Under the pieces are notes generated by a model. That model was not told the DNA's origin. It worked only from the letters and a program-made list of their open reading frames with translations, and did not search any database. A stretch of 10,887 bases of DNA from Clostridia bacterium (GTDB lineage Bacteria > Bacillota_E > SLMV01 > PUMD01), in assembly GCA_003563755.1 (NCBI GenBank), contig PWUB01000044.1, positions 1 through 10,887 on the forward strand. The letters run 5' to 3'. Below are positions 1-6,116 of this stretch, in pieces. The first letter of the stretch is position 1. Each line of letters starts with the position of its first letter. A program made the position numbers and the translations under genes.

Positions 1-875
1 CCCTGCTCGGCTTCCTGTCAGTAGGGTTCCTCAGACCATGGTTACAGGGCCGACAAGTCCTCGAGCAACTGGCATCAGCGTCCATCAACAGTCTCCTCTT
101 CCTTTTCGCCTACGGAGTCAGCCTACTGGCCCGTATGCAGCGTGAACAGACAATTCGAGCAGAACGGGCCCTGAGGGATTTACAGCGATCCCAGGAGGAA
201 CTGGAGGAGGCCCACAGGGAGCTCATGAGGAGCAGCCAGCAGAGGGAGCAGGTGGCCGCTGTCCAGGAACGTAACCGCCTGGCCCGGGAGATCCACGATA
301 CCGTGGCCCACAGCCTGACGGGCATCATCGTTGGCCTGGAGGCCTCGAAGCGGCTACTGCAGGTCGATCCTGACCGGGCAGGTGATGACGTGGCCCGAAT
401 CCAGGACCAGGCCCGCCTGGGCCTGCAACAGATCCGTCGATCGGTGAAGGCATGGAGGCCTGAAGAACTGGATGAACAGGGGTTCGAATCCGCCGTTCGC
501 GGCCTGGCTCGTGAGATGGCCGGGCGTGGGCTGTCCGTTGAGCTGAACCTGCAGGACGTCTCTCTGCCAGAGAAGCTGGAGTTTGCCTTCTACAGGATCA
601 TCCAGGAAGGGATGACCAACAGCCTGCGGCACGGCAATGCCAGCAGACTCGAGATCGGCCTGCATCGCAGCCCCTCAGCAATCTCCCTGACCCTGCGAGA
701 CGACGGCTGCGGTGCCGCTGAACCCGTGGAGGGATACGGGCTCCGCGGCATCCGGGAACGGCTCGCCGAGTTTGATGGAACCCTCGAGTTTTCCAACGCA
801 GAGCCCCACGGCTTCATGATCAGGGCCAGAGTGGAGGTGAGAGAGCATGAAGATCAGGATCCTGATCGTGGATGA
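1..875 (+). CDS. Sensor histidine kinase, NarL/LiaS-type (HisKA_3), 5' end missing
   Basis: The membrane sensor kinase of a two-component system; it should autophosphorylate on histidine and pass the phosphate to the regulator encoded next. The frame is open to the left edge (first full codon at 3), so the Met codon at 135 is internal. Before that Met, 44 codons encode hydrophobic stretches (LLGFLSVGFL and SINSLLFLFAYGVSLLA), probably the last membrane helices. Numbering from Met135, residues 3-45 form a charged, probably coiled-coil linker. The dimerisation box ERNRLAREIHDTVAHSL carries the phosphoacceptor His54 (codon 294-296). The ATPase domain shows the N-box QEGMTNSLRHG (Asn162), DDGCG (189-193) and GYGLRGIRERL (200-210). 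All key residues are present, so the kinase looks active. Its 3' end overlaps the regulator gene by 29 bases, which implies one transcript. The stimulus is unknown because the sensor part lies outside the window. Confidence 0.93.
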   Translation, partial: LLGFLSVGFLRPWLQGRQVLEQLASASINSLLFLFAYGVSLLARMQREQTIRAERALRDLQRSQEELEEAHRELMRSSQQREQVAAVQERNRLAREIHDTVAHSLTGIIVGLEASKRLLQVDPDRAGDDVARIQDQARLGLQQIRRSVKAWRPEELDEQGFESAVRGLAREMAGRGLSVELNLQDVSLPEKLEFAFYRIIQEGMTNSLRHGNASRLEIGLHRSPSAISLTLRDDGCGAAEPVEGYGLRGIRERLAEFDGTLEFSNAEPHGFMIRARVEVREHEDQDPDRG

Positions 876-1497
876 TCAGCGGCTGATGAGGGACGGTCTG
901 AAGACGATCCTGGAGATTGAGGAGGACATGCAAGTCACGGGAACCGCCTCGAACGGGTGCGAGGCCGCAAAACTGTGCCGCGAGGACCCACCCGACGTGG
1001 TTCTCATGGACATTCAGATGCCGTTGATGGATGGAATCGAGGCCACCCACCGTATAATCGAAGACAACCCCGAAGTTCGCGTGATATCTCTCACCACCTT
1101 CGACGACGATGAGCTTATCATCGGTGCATTGAAGGCAGGGGCCCGTACCTACGTGCTCAAAGACCTCCCGTCCGAGAGACTGATGGAGGTGATCAGGGCG
1201 ACGGCAAGGGGTGATGTTCTGCTGCAGCCGGAGATAGCCGCAAGACTCATCGATGCTGCCCAGTCTTCCCCCGTCCGCGACACGAACCGAGTTCCCGGAG
1301 GCGGGGAGGGTCTCACCTCCCGAGAGCGTGAAGTCCTGGCATTGATGGCGGCGGGCCACACCAACCAGGAAATCGCGTCGGACTTGTTTTTGAGCACGGG
1401 AACCGTGAAGAACTACATCAGCAGCATCTACTCCAAGTTGGGTGTTAACGACCGTACCCAGGCAGTACTCCTCGCGATGAAACACCGCCTGGTCTGA
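847..1497 (+). CDS. Response regulator, NarL/FixJ family with LuxR-type DNA-binding domain
   Basis: DNA-binding partner of the preceding kinase, 216 residues, a normal family length. The receiver domain (about 1-120) has the acidic pair Asp9-Asp10, phosphoacceptor Asp55 in VVLMDIQMP, Thr83/Thr84 and Lys105 in YVLKD. The C-terminal domain (about 153-210) begins LTSREREVLALMAAG and contains the helix-turn-helix NQEIASDLFLSTGTVKNYIS, typical of LuxR/NarL domains. The start is the ATG at 847, supported by an excellent Shine-Dalgarno GGAGGTGA at 833-840, six bases upstream and inside the kinase gene. The receiver resembles the LiaR/VraR/DesR group, so an envelope or membrane stress role is possible, but that is inference. 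Likely targets are the next gene and its own operon, because a TGACC-repeat region follows directly. Confidence 0.95.
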   Translation: MKIRILIVDDQRLMRDGLKTILEIEEDMQVTGTASNGCEAAKLCREDPPDVVLMDIQMPLMDGIEATHRIIEDNPEVRVISLTTFDDDELIIGALKAGARTYVLKDLPSERLMEVIRATARGDVLLQPEIAARLIDAAQSSPVRDTNRVPGGGEGLTSREREVLALMAAGHTNQEIASDLFLSTGTVKNYISSIYSKLGVNDRTQAVLLAMKHRLV

Positions 1498-1507
1498 GGG
1501 TGCGCAT

Positions 1508-1553
1508 ACATGACCCCGGTCATGTCCTGCCTGTGACCGTATCATGACCCCGG
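1508..1553. promoter_or_regulatory. Putative response-regulator operator: palindrome plus TGACC repeats
   Basis: The gap between the regulator and the membrane-protein gene holds a perfect 8-bp inverted repeat, ACATGACC-CC-GGTCATGT (1508-1525). CATGACCCCGG occurs twice, at 1509-1519 and 1543-1553. TGACC half-sites lie at 1511-1515, 1534-1538 and 1545-1549, with an inverted one at 1518-1522. The direct copies start 23 and 11 bases apart, close to two turns and one turn of the helix, so they would face the same side of DNA. NarL-family regulators commonly bind short inverted or direct half-sites. No good -35/-10 pair is visible downstream, which would suit an activator-dependent promoter. The two-base loop and lack of a T-run argue against a terminator. 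Binding by this regulator is inferred. Confidence 0.5.
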
Positions 1554-1584
1554 GCAGTTATGCTCACTCATTCAAGGCGGTACC

Positions 1585-2112
1585 ATGATTACAGACGAGG
1601 AGGCGACGCAAATGCTCGAGTCCACCAGAGGCAAACTCGGTGCCCTCATGATCCTGGTGGGAATTACCCTGCTGCTGACAATGCTATACCTGAGTGGTTC
1701 GTTGTTCCTGGTCACCCTCGGACTAGCCTTCTGCGGAGTGTACTGGATTCTCGGGGGGAGAAAATCGTACGGAAACCTCGGCTTTCTCATCCCCGGGCTG
1801 GTACTCCTGTCCATCGGGCTGTATGCACTCCTCGACGAAGTGACCGGCGCCGAGGGCGTGGAGGCGGGGGTCTTCTTCCTGCTGTTGGCCGCGGCCTTCC
1901 TGGGGGTCTTCGCGATTCACACGAGGAGGTTCCGCAACCACGGCCCCCGCTACTGGCCCCTGTTCCCTGCAGCGGGTCTTACCCTGTTCGGCACAGCGAT
2001 CATGAGCCACCAGCACTTCGGCTGGGTCTCCCTGGAGCTACTCAACTACCTGTGGGTGGCGGTCCTGATCGGCGCCGGCCTGTGGTTGATCCTGGGAAAG
2101 GGTGGCCGTTAG
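1585..2112 (+). CDS. Small polytopic membrane protein of unknown function
   Basis: I do not recognise a named family. The 175-residue product is almost entirely hydrophobic, with about six predicted membrane helices near residues 19-35, 38-57, 64-83, 92-111, 124-141 and 152-171. It has a short acidic N-terminus (MITDEEATQ) and a basic loop (RRFRNHGPR, about 114-122). It follows a LiaR-type two-component system by 87 bases and is separated from it by a likely operator, so it may be the system's target or an accessory sensor, as small membrane proteins are in Lia-like systems; this is inference from position. The ATG at 1585 has AAGGCGG four bases upstream. A second in-frame ATG at 1612 has a stronger GAGGAGG (1597-1603) eight bases upstream and could be the true start, giving 166 residues. 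A perfect hairpin follows the stop codon. Confidence 0.75.
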   Translation: MITDEEATQMLESTRGKLGALMILVGITLLLTMLYLSGSLFLVTLGLAFCGVYWILGGRKSYGNLGFLIPGLVLLSIGLYALLDEVTGAEGVEAGVFFLLLAAAFLGVFAIHTRRFRNHGPRYWPLFPAAGLTLFGTAIMSHQHFGWVSLELLNYLWVAVLIGAGLWLILGKGGR

Positions 2113-2142
2113 ACACACCGGTATCGGGTACACGCAGTCACC

Positions 2143-2166
2143 GACCTCCCGGTTCACCGGGAGGTC
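2143..2166. terminator. Hairpin terminator between convergent genes
   Basis: A perfect 10-bp stem, GACCTCCCGG / CCGGGAGGTC, with a TTCA loop lies 30 bases after the membrane-protein stop and about 40 bases after the sigH stop on the other strand. No long T-run follows on either side, so it is not a textbook intrinsic terminator. Its position between two converging genes and its strength support a bidirectional role. Confidence 0.6.
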
Positions 2167-2206
2167 CGCCTTGCATCTACCTGTTTGTGTTCGGGGAATG
2201 GACAGA

Positions 2207-2863
2207 CTACTCGTCTCCCTCTTCAGCTTCCAGCAGGTACTGCTCCAGCTTCCGCTTCACCCGCTGCAGGGCATTGTCCACCGACTTGACGTGCCTGCCG
2301 ATCTCGTAGGCGATCTCCTGGTACGAACGGCCGTCGAGATAGGCCATGAGAACCTGCCACTCGAGGTCGCTGAGCATCTCCCCCATCCGCTTCTCTATCT
2401 GGTCAAACTCCTCGCGGGATATGATGAGCTGCTCGGGATCCGAGATCATGCTGCCGGCCAGGACGTCCATCAATGTCCGGTCTGACTCCTCATCATATAT
2501 GGGCTTATTAAGCGAGACGTAGGAATTGAGGGGTATGTGCTTCTGCCGCGTGGCGGTCTTGATGGCCGTGATTATCTGGCGTTGGATACACAGCTCCGCA
2601 AACACCTTGAACGAGGACAGTTTGTCAGGCCGAAAATCCCGTACCGCCTTATACAGGCCGATCATGCCCTCCTGGATAATGTCCTCGCGATCTGCCCCCA
2701 CCAAAAAGTAGCTGCGGGCCTTGGCTCTGACGAAGTTCTTGTATTTGAGCATCAAGAACTCCAGAGCCCGCTTGCTGCCCGCCTTGGCTATTTCCACCAG
2801 GTCCTCGTCAACCATTGCCTCATATTCCGACGGGTAGTACTCGGGATGGGGGTAACTGCTCAC
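2207..2863 (-). CDS. sigH: RNA polymerase sigma-H factor (sporulation/transition phase)
   Basis: Directs RNA polymerase to genes of the transition to stationary phase and early sporulation. The 218 residues match the B. subtilis SigH length and are very similar throughout. Region 2 contains NFVRAKARSYFLVGADREDI followed by IQEGMIGLYKAVRDF, and then the -10 recognition stretch AELCIQRQIITAIKTATRQK. Region 4 contains LSDLEWQVLMAYLDGRSYQE and the recognition helix RHVKSVDNALQRVKRKL. The start is a GTG (2861-2863) with GGAGG at 2874-2878, ten bases upstream; Met17 is a less likely alternative. The gene lies last in the minus-strand cluster, downstream of rlmB as in Bacillus, but the NYN-domain gene yacP usually found between them is absent. 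It has its own promoter and a leader of about 170 bases. Its presence is the best evidence for a spore-forming Firmicute. Confidence 0.97.
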   Translation of the reverse strand: MSSYPHPEYYPSEYEAMVDEDLVEIAKAGSKRALEFLMLKYKNFVRAKARSYFLVGADREDIIQEGMIGLYKAVRDFRPDKLSSFKVFAELCIQRQIITAIKTATRQKHIPLNSYVSLNKPIYDEESDRTLMDVLAGSMISDPEQLIISREEFDQIEKRMGEMLSDLEWQVLMAYLDGRSYQEIAYEIGRHVKSVDNALQRVKRKLEQYLLEAEEGDE

Positions 2864-3037
2864 AAAATATCATCCTCCACTCCCAGGGCAATGATTCCTG
2901 TGTCCTCGTCATAAGTAAACATATGCGTTGTTGCTAATCTAATATGTGACCAGATCCTCTCTAGATAGATCACCAGCGGGAATGTGGCAACAGAGAGAAT
3001 GTTAAGATTGTATGAACACGTTATTAACACACTGCAA

Positions 3038-3067
3038 ATTATACTGCTCTGAGAGCCCTGCGGTCAA
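3038..3067 (-). promoter_or_regulatory. Sigma-A-type promoter for sigH
   Basis: Reading the minus strand, TTGACC (3062-3067) is followed after 18 bases by a perfect TATAAT (3038-3043). The -35 box overlaps the rlmB stop codon. Transcription would start near 3031, leaving a leader of about 170 bases before the sigH GTG. A small AT-rich palindrome, GTTATTAAC (3020-3028), sits just after the expected start point and could be a repressor site. A sigma-A promoter ahead of sigH is known in B. subtilis. Confidence 0.75.
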
Positions 3068-3816
3068 CCATCGCCGCGGTAGCGTCTCCTAACAACCTCA
3101 TACATAAGCACCGCCCCGGCCGCCGAAGCGTTGAGCGACCCGACGCGGCCCCGGGACGGAACTGATACCAGACCGTCGCAGGTCTGGGCGAGAAGCCGCG
3201 GGACGCCCTCCCCCTCGCTGCCTATACAGAGGCCCACAGCACCGGAAAGGTTCACGTCGTAAACAGGCACCCCGGCAGCATCTCCAGCGAACACCCAGAC
3301 TCTCTCCTCCTGAAGGTGCCTGACGGTTCTGACAAGGTTGGTCACCAGCGCCACATGCATGTACTCAGATGCCCCCGCTGAGGCCTTGACAACGGCGGGT
3401 GTTATGTGGGCCGCCCTCCGCCGAGGAATGATCACTCCGTGCACGCCCGCCTCCTCGGAGGTTCTGATGATGGCACCAAGATTCTGAGGATCCTGTATAT
3501 GTGCCGCGACCACGATGAAGGGGTCCTCTCCGGCGGATGTGGCTCTGTTCAGCACATCCTCCACCGTACAGTATGGATACGACCCACAGGTCACCAGCAC
3601 ACCCTGGTGCGCACCGCTTTTTGCCATCTGGTCCAGCGCCTGGCGCGAGACAGACCTCACCGACACACCGGCGTCCTCGGCCATCGAACCCAGCTCGTCA
3701 GCATCAGACTGCTCCATGCCTTCCGCCAGGTACATCCGGAAGACCTCGCGCCGCCGTGCCGAGAGCAACTCCCTCACGGGATTTCGTCCCTCGACCTGAT
3801 CCGTCGCCTGATTCAC
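3064..3816 (-). CDS. rlmB: 23S rRNA (guanosine-2'-O)-methyltransferase RlmB
   Basis: SpoU/TrmH-class methyltransferase, expected to methylate the ribose of the peptidyl-transferase-loop guanosine (G2251 in E. coli numbering) of 23S rRNA using S-adenosylmethionine. The 250 residues have the usual N-terminal L30e-like RNA-binding domain, starting VEGRNPVRELL. A trefoil-knot catalytic domain follows, with motif 1 DPQNLGAIIRTSEEAG (Asn112, Arg118), motif 2 LCIGSEGEGVP (197-206) and motif 3 VPSRGRVGSLNASAAGAVLM (Ser227, Asn229). Motif 3 has PSRG where PMxG is more common. The GTG start (3814-3816) overlaps the thyX TGA by four bases (GTGA), and GAGGAG (3825-3830) inside thyX lies eight bases upstream. 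Translational coupling to thyX is therefore likely. Position between thyX/cysS and sigH supports RlmB over other SpoU enzymes. Confidence 0.94.
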   Translation of the reverse strand: MNQATDQVEGRNPVRELLSARRREVFRMYLAEGMEQSDADELGSMAEDAGVSVRSVSRQALDQMAKSGAHQGVLVTCGSYPYCTVEDVLNRATSAGEDPFIVVAAHIQDPQNLGAIIRTSEEAGVHGVIIPRRRAAHITPAVVKASAGASEYMHVALVTNLVRTVRHLQEERVWVFAGDAAGVPVYDVNLSGAVGLCIGSEGEGVPRLLAQTCDGLVSVPSRGRVGSLNASAAGAVLMYEVVRRRYRGDG

Positions 3817-4538
3817 TCTTTCTTCTCCTCACCGCTCAGCCTCGCCATCCTAAAGGAGCGGGTGTCTACGACCAGGTGATCAATCCGCCCACAGCTGTCA
3901 GTACCTTCGCGGCATATGCCCTCGGTCATACAGGGAGGTCCCGCCACCTCGAATATCTCTGGCGCCAGACGCCGCAGTTGCCTGAGAATGCGGTGGGCCA
4001 GGACTCGTATCTCCCACTGAGCCCTGGTACACATTCGAACCTCGAACCACTCCAACCACGCCCGGGCGTTCTTGGACATCACCAGGCTCGTGGCCGTAGC
4101 ATTGGGAAGCACGAAACGAGCATCCTCCTTCGGCACTCCCGCATCGCACAGTTGCCTGTACAGCGCGGTTGCCTCCGCCAAGTGCTCCCGATATCGTTCA
4201 TGAAGGCGCGGATCCTTCTTGATACTGGGAGGAGTAACGAAGGGGAAATCCCGGTGGTCTATGTACCTCTGGGACTGCTGAGAATAGCTGGCGATCCGCG
4301 AACGGACCAGCTGGTGTGAGGCCGTTCTGCTCAAACCCTCGATACCGACAACGAAGTAGGCATGCTCGAAGGGTGACATGTGTCCACGCTCACGGAGCAT
4401 GTGGACCATGCGTACGACCTCACTCTCGTCCATCCTGGTACCGATGTCTTCTATGCTGGAGGGTGAGTAGCACAGCCTGGCTGCAACAGCCACCGTCCGG
4501 TCGGCATCTCGCGTGTAATCGATGACGTGCACCTTCAT
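3813..4538 (-). CDS. thyX: Flavin-dependent thymidylate synthase ThyX
   Basis: Makes dTMP from dUMP using FAD, NAD(P)H and methylene-tetrahydrofolate, replacing the ThyA route. From the ATG at 4538 the protein has 241 residues, normal for the family. The signature, normally RHRxxSxNxxSxR, reads RSRIASYSQQSQR: the two arginines, both serines and the final arginine are kept, but His is replaced by Ser (codon 4299-4301, TCG). The C-terminus has LRQLRRLAPEIFEVAGPPC and then CREGTDSCGR, a cysteine-bearing tail I associate with clostridial ThyX proteins. A TTG at 4541 is in frame, but GGGGGG (4546-4551) is seven bases from the ATG, so ATG is preferred. That ATG overlaps the cysS stop by one base (TGATG), and the gene's own stop overlaps rlmB, so all three are probably coupled. 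Confidence 0.94.
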   Translation of the reverse strand: MKVHVIDYTRDADRTVAVAARLCYSPSSIEDIGTRMDESEVVRMVHMLRERGHMSPFEHAYFVVGIEGLSRTASHQLVRSRIASYSQQSQRYIDHRDFPFVTPPSIKKDPRLHERYREHLAEATALYRQLCDAGVPKEDARFVLPNATATSLVMSKNARAWLEWFEVRMCTRAQWEIRVLAHRILRQLRRLAPEIFEVAGPPCMTEGICREGTDSCGRIDHLVVDTRSFRMARLSGEEKKE

Positions 4539-6007
4539 CAAGAATCCCCCCGCCTGATGCGCGTTCCCTCGGAAGTGTCCTCCAGCTTAATGCCCATCTC
4601 AGATAGGCGGTCACGTATGGTATCGGCGATGTCCCACAACCGGCGCGCCCGTGCCTGCTCCCGCACCTCGATCAAAAGCTGCAGCAGGCTCTCCGAGATG
4701 TCACCGTCTTGGATCTGCCCGGAGTACTCGGCTACTCCTTCGCGCGGCCATATCCCGAGGATCCGGCAGCAAATCTCAACCTGATCGAGGATATCACTCA
4801 GGGCTGCATGAACCGGTGCACTCAACTCGAAGTCCGGAGCATTGATGAAGGCGTTCACCGCACGTACCGCCTCAAATAGTGCTGCACTGGCCCTGGGTGT
4901 GTTGAAAGCATCATCCATGGCGGCGGTGAAGGTCTCCTTCAGCGTGTCCACTATTTCGTACAGCGGGCGGGCTTCCTGTTCGGCCAGCATGACTCCAGGC
5001 CTGGGTGTTCTCGCGACGACCTGGTGCAGGGCAGACACGGAGTTCACGAGTCGGTCCCACGCGCTCTCGGTGCCCCGTATCAACCTGTCACTGAACTTGA
5101 GGGGTTTTGAATAGTGGGCGCTGAGAAGAAACTGCCTGAGGACCTCGGGCCTGAATCGCTCCAGGACCTCCTCAACCGTCACGAAATTGCCGAGGGACTT
5201 GGACATCTTGCCGTCCTCGCCCGTCACCATTCCGTGGTGCACCCAGTAACGGACGAAGGGCTCACCGCCGCACCAGGTTTCACTCTGGGCAACCTCGTTC
5301 TCGTGGTGGGGAAACAGAAGATCCGTGCCCCCTCCGTGAAAATCAAAGCCGAAGCCAAGGTACTGCAGCGACATGGCGGAGCATTCAATGTGCCATCCGG
5401 GGCGGCCCGGGCCCCAGGGACTGTCCCAGGAGTCCATGCCCTCCTCTGCCTTCTTCCATAAGGCGAAGTCAGCGGGATGCTTCTTACGGTCATCCACCTG
5501 TATCCTGGCACCCGCCTTGAGATCGTCCGGGGTCTGTCCGGACAGCTTACCGTACTGGGGATATGAGGCAACGCTGAAGTATACTTCTCCCTCAACGACG
5601 TATGCGTGTTCTTTTTCTATGAGATCCTCGATCATGCTGATGATACCGTCCATGTGATCCGAGACCCAAGGATATTCATCAACAGGGCGGACATTCAACT
5701 CATGCATAATATGGTCGTACTCCGCGTTGTACTTCTCCGCCAGCTCTCGTTCCCGAACACCCTCGAGCACCGCCCTCGCCGCCACCTTCTCGTTCACATC
5801 AGTGACGTTCTGCACCGCCCGCACCTCGTAGCCGGAGAACTCAAGGTACCTGATGACGGTGTCCCAGAACACCGACGGACGTGCGTGCCCGAGATGCGTG
5901 CTGCTGTAGGGTGTCACACCGCAAATGTATATGGACACCTGCCCCTCGTCCCGCGGCTGGAAATCCTCTTTGCGCCCCGAAAGAGTGTTCAACACCTTCA
6001 GGCCCAC
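4538..6007 (-). CDS. cysS: Cysteinyl-tRNA synthetase
   Basis: Charges tRNA-Cys with cysteine in the cytoplasm. The 489 residues show the class I signature HLGH (38-41), KMSKS (267-271) and the zinc site Cys29, Cys209 (GWHIECSAM), His234 and Glu238 (FPHHENE). The last three positions coincide with the E. coli ligand numbers. The region around the first signature, CGVTPYSSTHLGHARP, and NVTDVNEK (67-74) differ from the usual CGPTVYDxxHIGNARP and NITDxDDK. They recall variants I associate with Chloroflexi enzymes and with the MshC ligase of actinobacteria. The full C-terminal tRNA-binding part (LSEMGIKLEDTSEGTRIR) is present, which points to a true synthetase. The GTG start (6005-6007) follows GGAGGTGATC (6012-6021), an ideal ribosome site. 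An extended -10 promoter lies just upstream. No mrnC separates it from thyX. Confidence 0.96.
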   Translation of the reverse strand: MGLKVLNTLSGRKEDFQPRDEGQVSIYICGVTPYSSTHLGHARPSVFWDTVIRYLEFSGYEVRAVQNVTDVNEKVAARAVLEGVRERELAEKYNAEYDHIMHELNVRPVDEYPWVSDHMDGIISMIEDLIEKEHAYVVEGEVYFSVASYPQYGKLSGQTPDDLKAGARIQVDDRKKHPADFALWKKAEEGMDSWDSPWGPGRPGWHIECSAMSLQYLGFGFDFHGGGTDLLFPHHENEVAQSETWCGGEPFVRYWVHHGMVTGEDGKMSKSLGNFVTVEEVLERFRPEVLRQFLLSAHYSKPLKFSDRLIRGTESAWDRLVNSVSALHQVVARTPRPGVMLAEQEARPLYEIVDTLKETFTAAMDDAFNTPRASAALFEAVRAVNAFINAPDFELSAPVHAALSDILDQVEICCRILGIWPREGVAEYSGQIQDGDISESLLQLLIEVREQARARRLWDIADTIRDRLSEMGIKLEDTSEGTRIRRGDS

Positions 6008-6037
6008 GATCGATCACCTCCCGTGCCAAACAGCTTG

Positions 6038-6046
6038 ATTATATCA
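6038..6046 (-). promoter_or_regulatory. Extended -10 promoter for cysS
   Basis: The minus strand reads TGATATAAT, a TGN extension joined to a perfect TATAAT. Transcription would start near 6031, about 24 bases before the GTG of cysS, leaving just enough room for its strong ribosome site. No good -35 box is visible, as is common for extended -10 promoters. It would let cysS-thyX-rlmB be expressed apart from the upstream genes. Confidence 0.6.
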
Positions 6047-6061
6047 TACCGCACAACCACG

Positions 6062-6094
6062 GGAGGCGGGGCTGGATGCACAGGCCCCGCCTCC
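6062..6094 (-). terminator. GC-rich hairpin after the RlpA-like gene
   Basis: A perfect 11-bp stem (GGAGGCGGGGC with GCCCCGCCTCC) and an 11-base loop lie between the RlpA-like gene stop and the cysS promoter. In the minus direction it is followed only by GTGGTTGTG, not a run of T, so termination may be partial. It could reduce read-through into cysS. No T-box features (specifier loop, T-box sequence) are visible in the short cysS leader. Confidence 0.5.
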
Positions 6095-6116
6095 ACCACA
6101 GGCTGTCTGGTGCTTG

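Noticed and set aside
135..137. ATG as the start of the histidine kinase
   Set aside because: The frame is open upstream to the window edge and encodes membrane-like segments, so this Met is internal.
820..1545. Long minus-strand open frame over the response regulator
   Set aside because: It lies antisense to a clear receiver plus LuxR-type gene, has no family likeness, and is a GC-codon shadow.
1560..2309. Long plus-strand frame over the membrane-protein gene and the end of sigH
   Set aside because: The translation is rich in Arg, Pro and Gly with no domain, and it runs through the hairpin terminator into the opposite-strand sigH.
2864..3030. Sigma-H-type promoter (AGGAWWT / GAAT) in the sigH leader
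   Set aside because: GAGGACA and GGAATCATT fragments occur, but the spacing is far too short; only the sigma-A-type promoter is convincing.
3537..4319. Long plus-strand frame over rlmB and thyX
   Set aside because: Antisense to two well-supported enzymes; composition is shadow-like and no ribosome site is seen.
6008..6116. T-box riboswitch ahead of cysS
   Set aside because: The predicted leader is only about 24 bases and no T-box sequence or specifier loop is seen; the hairpin lies upstream of the promoter.
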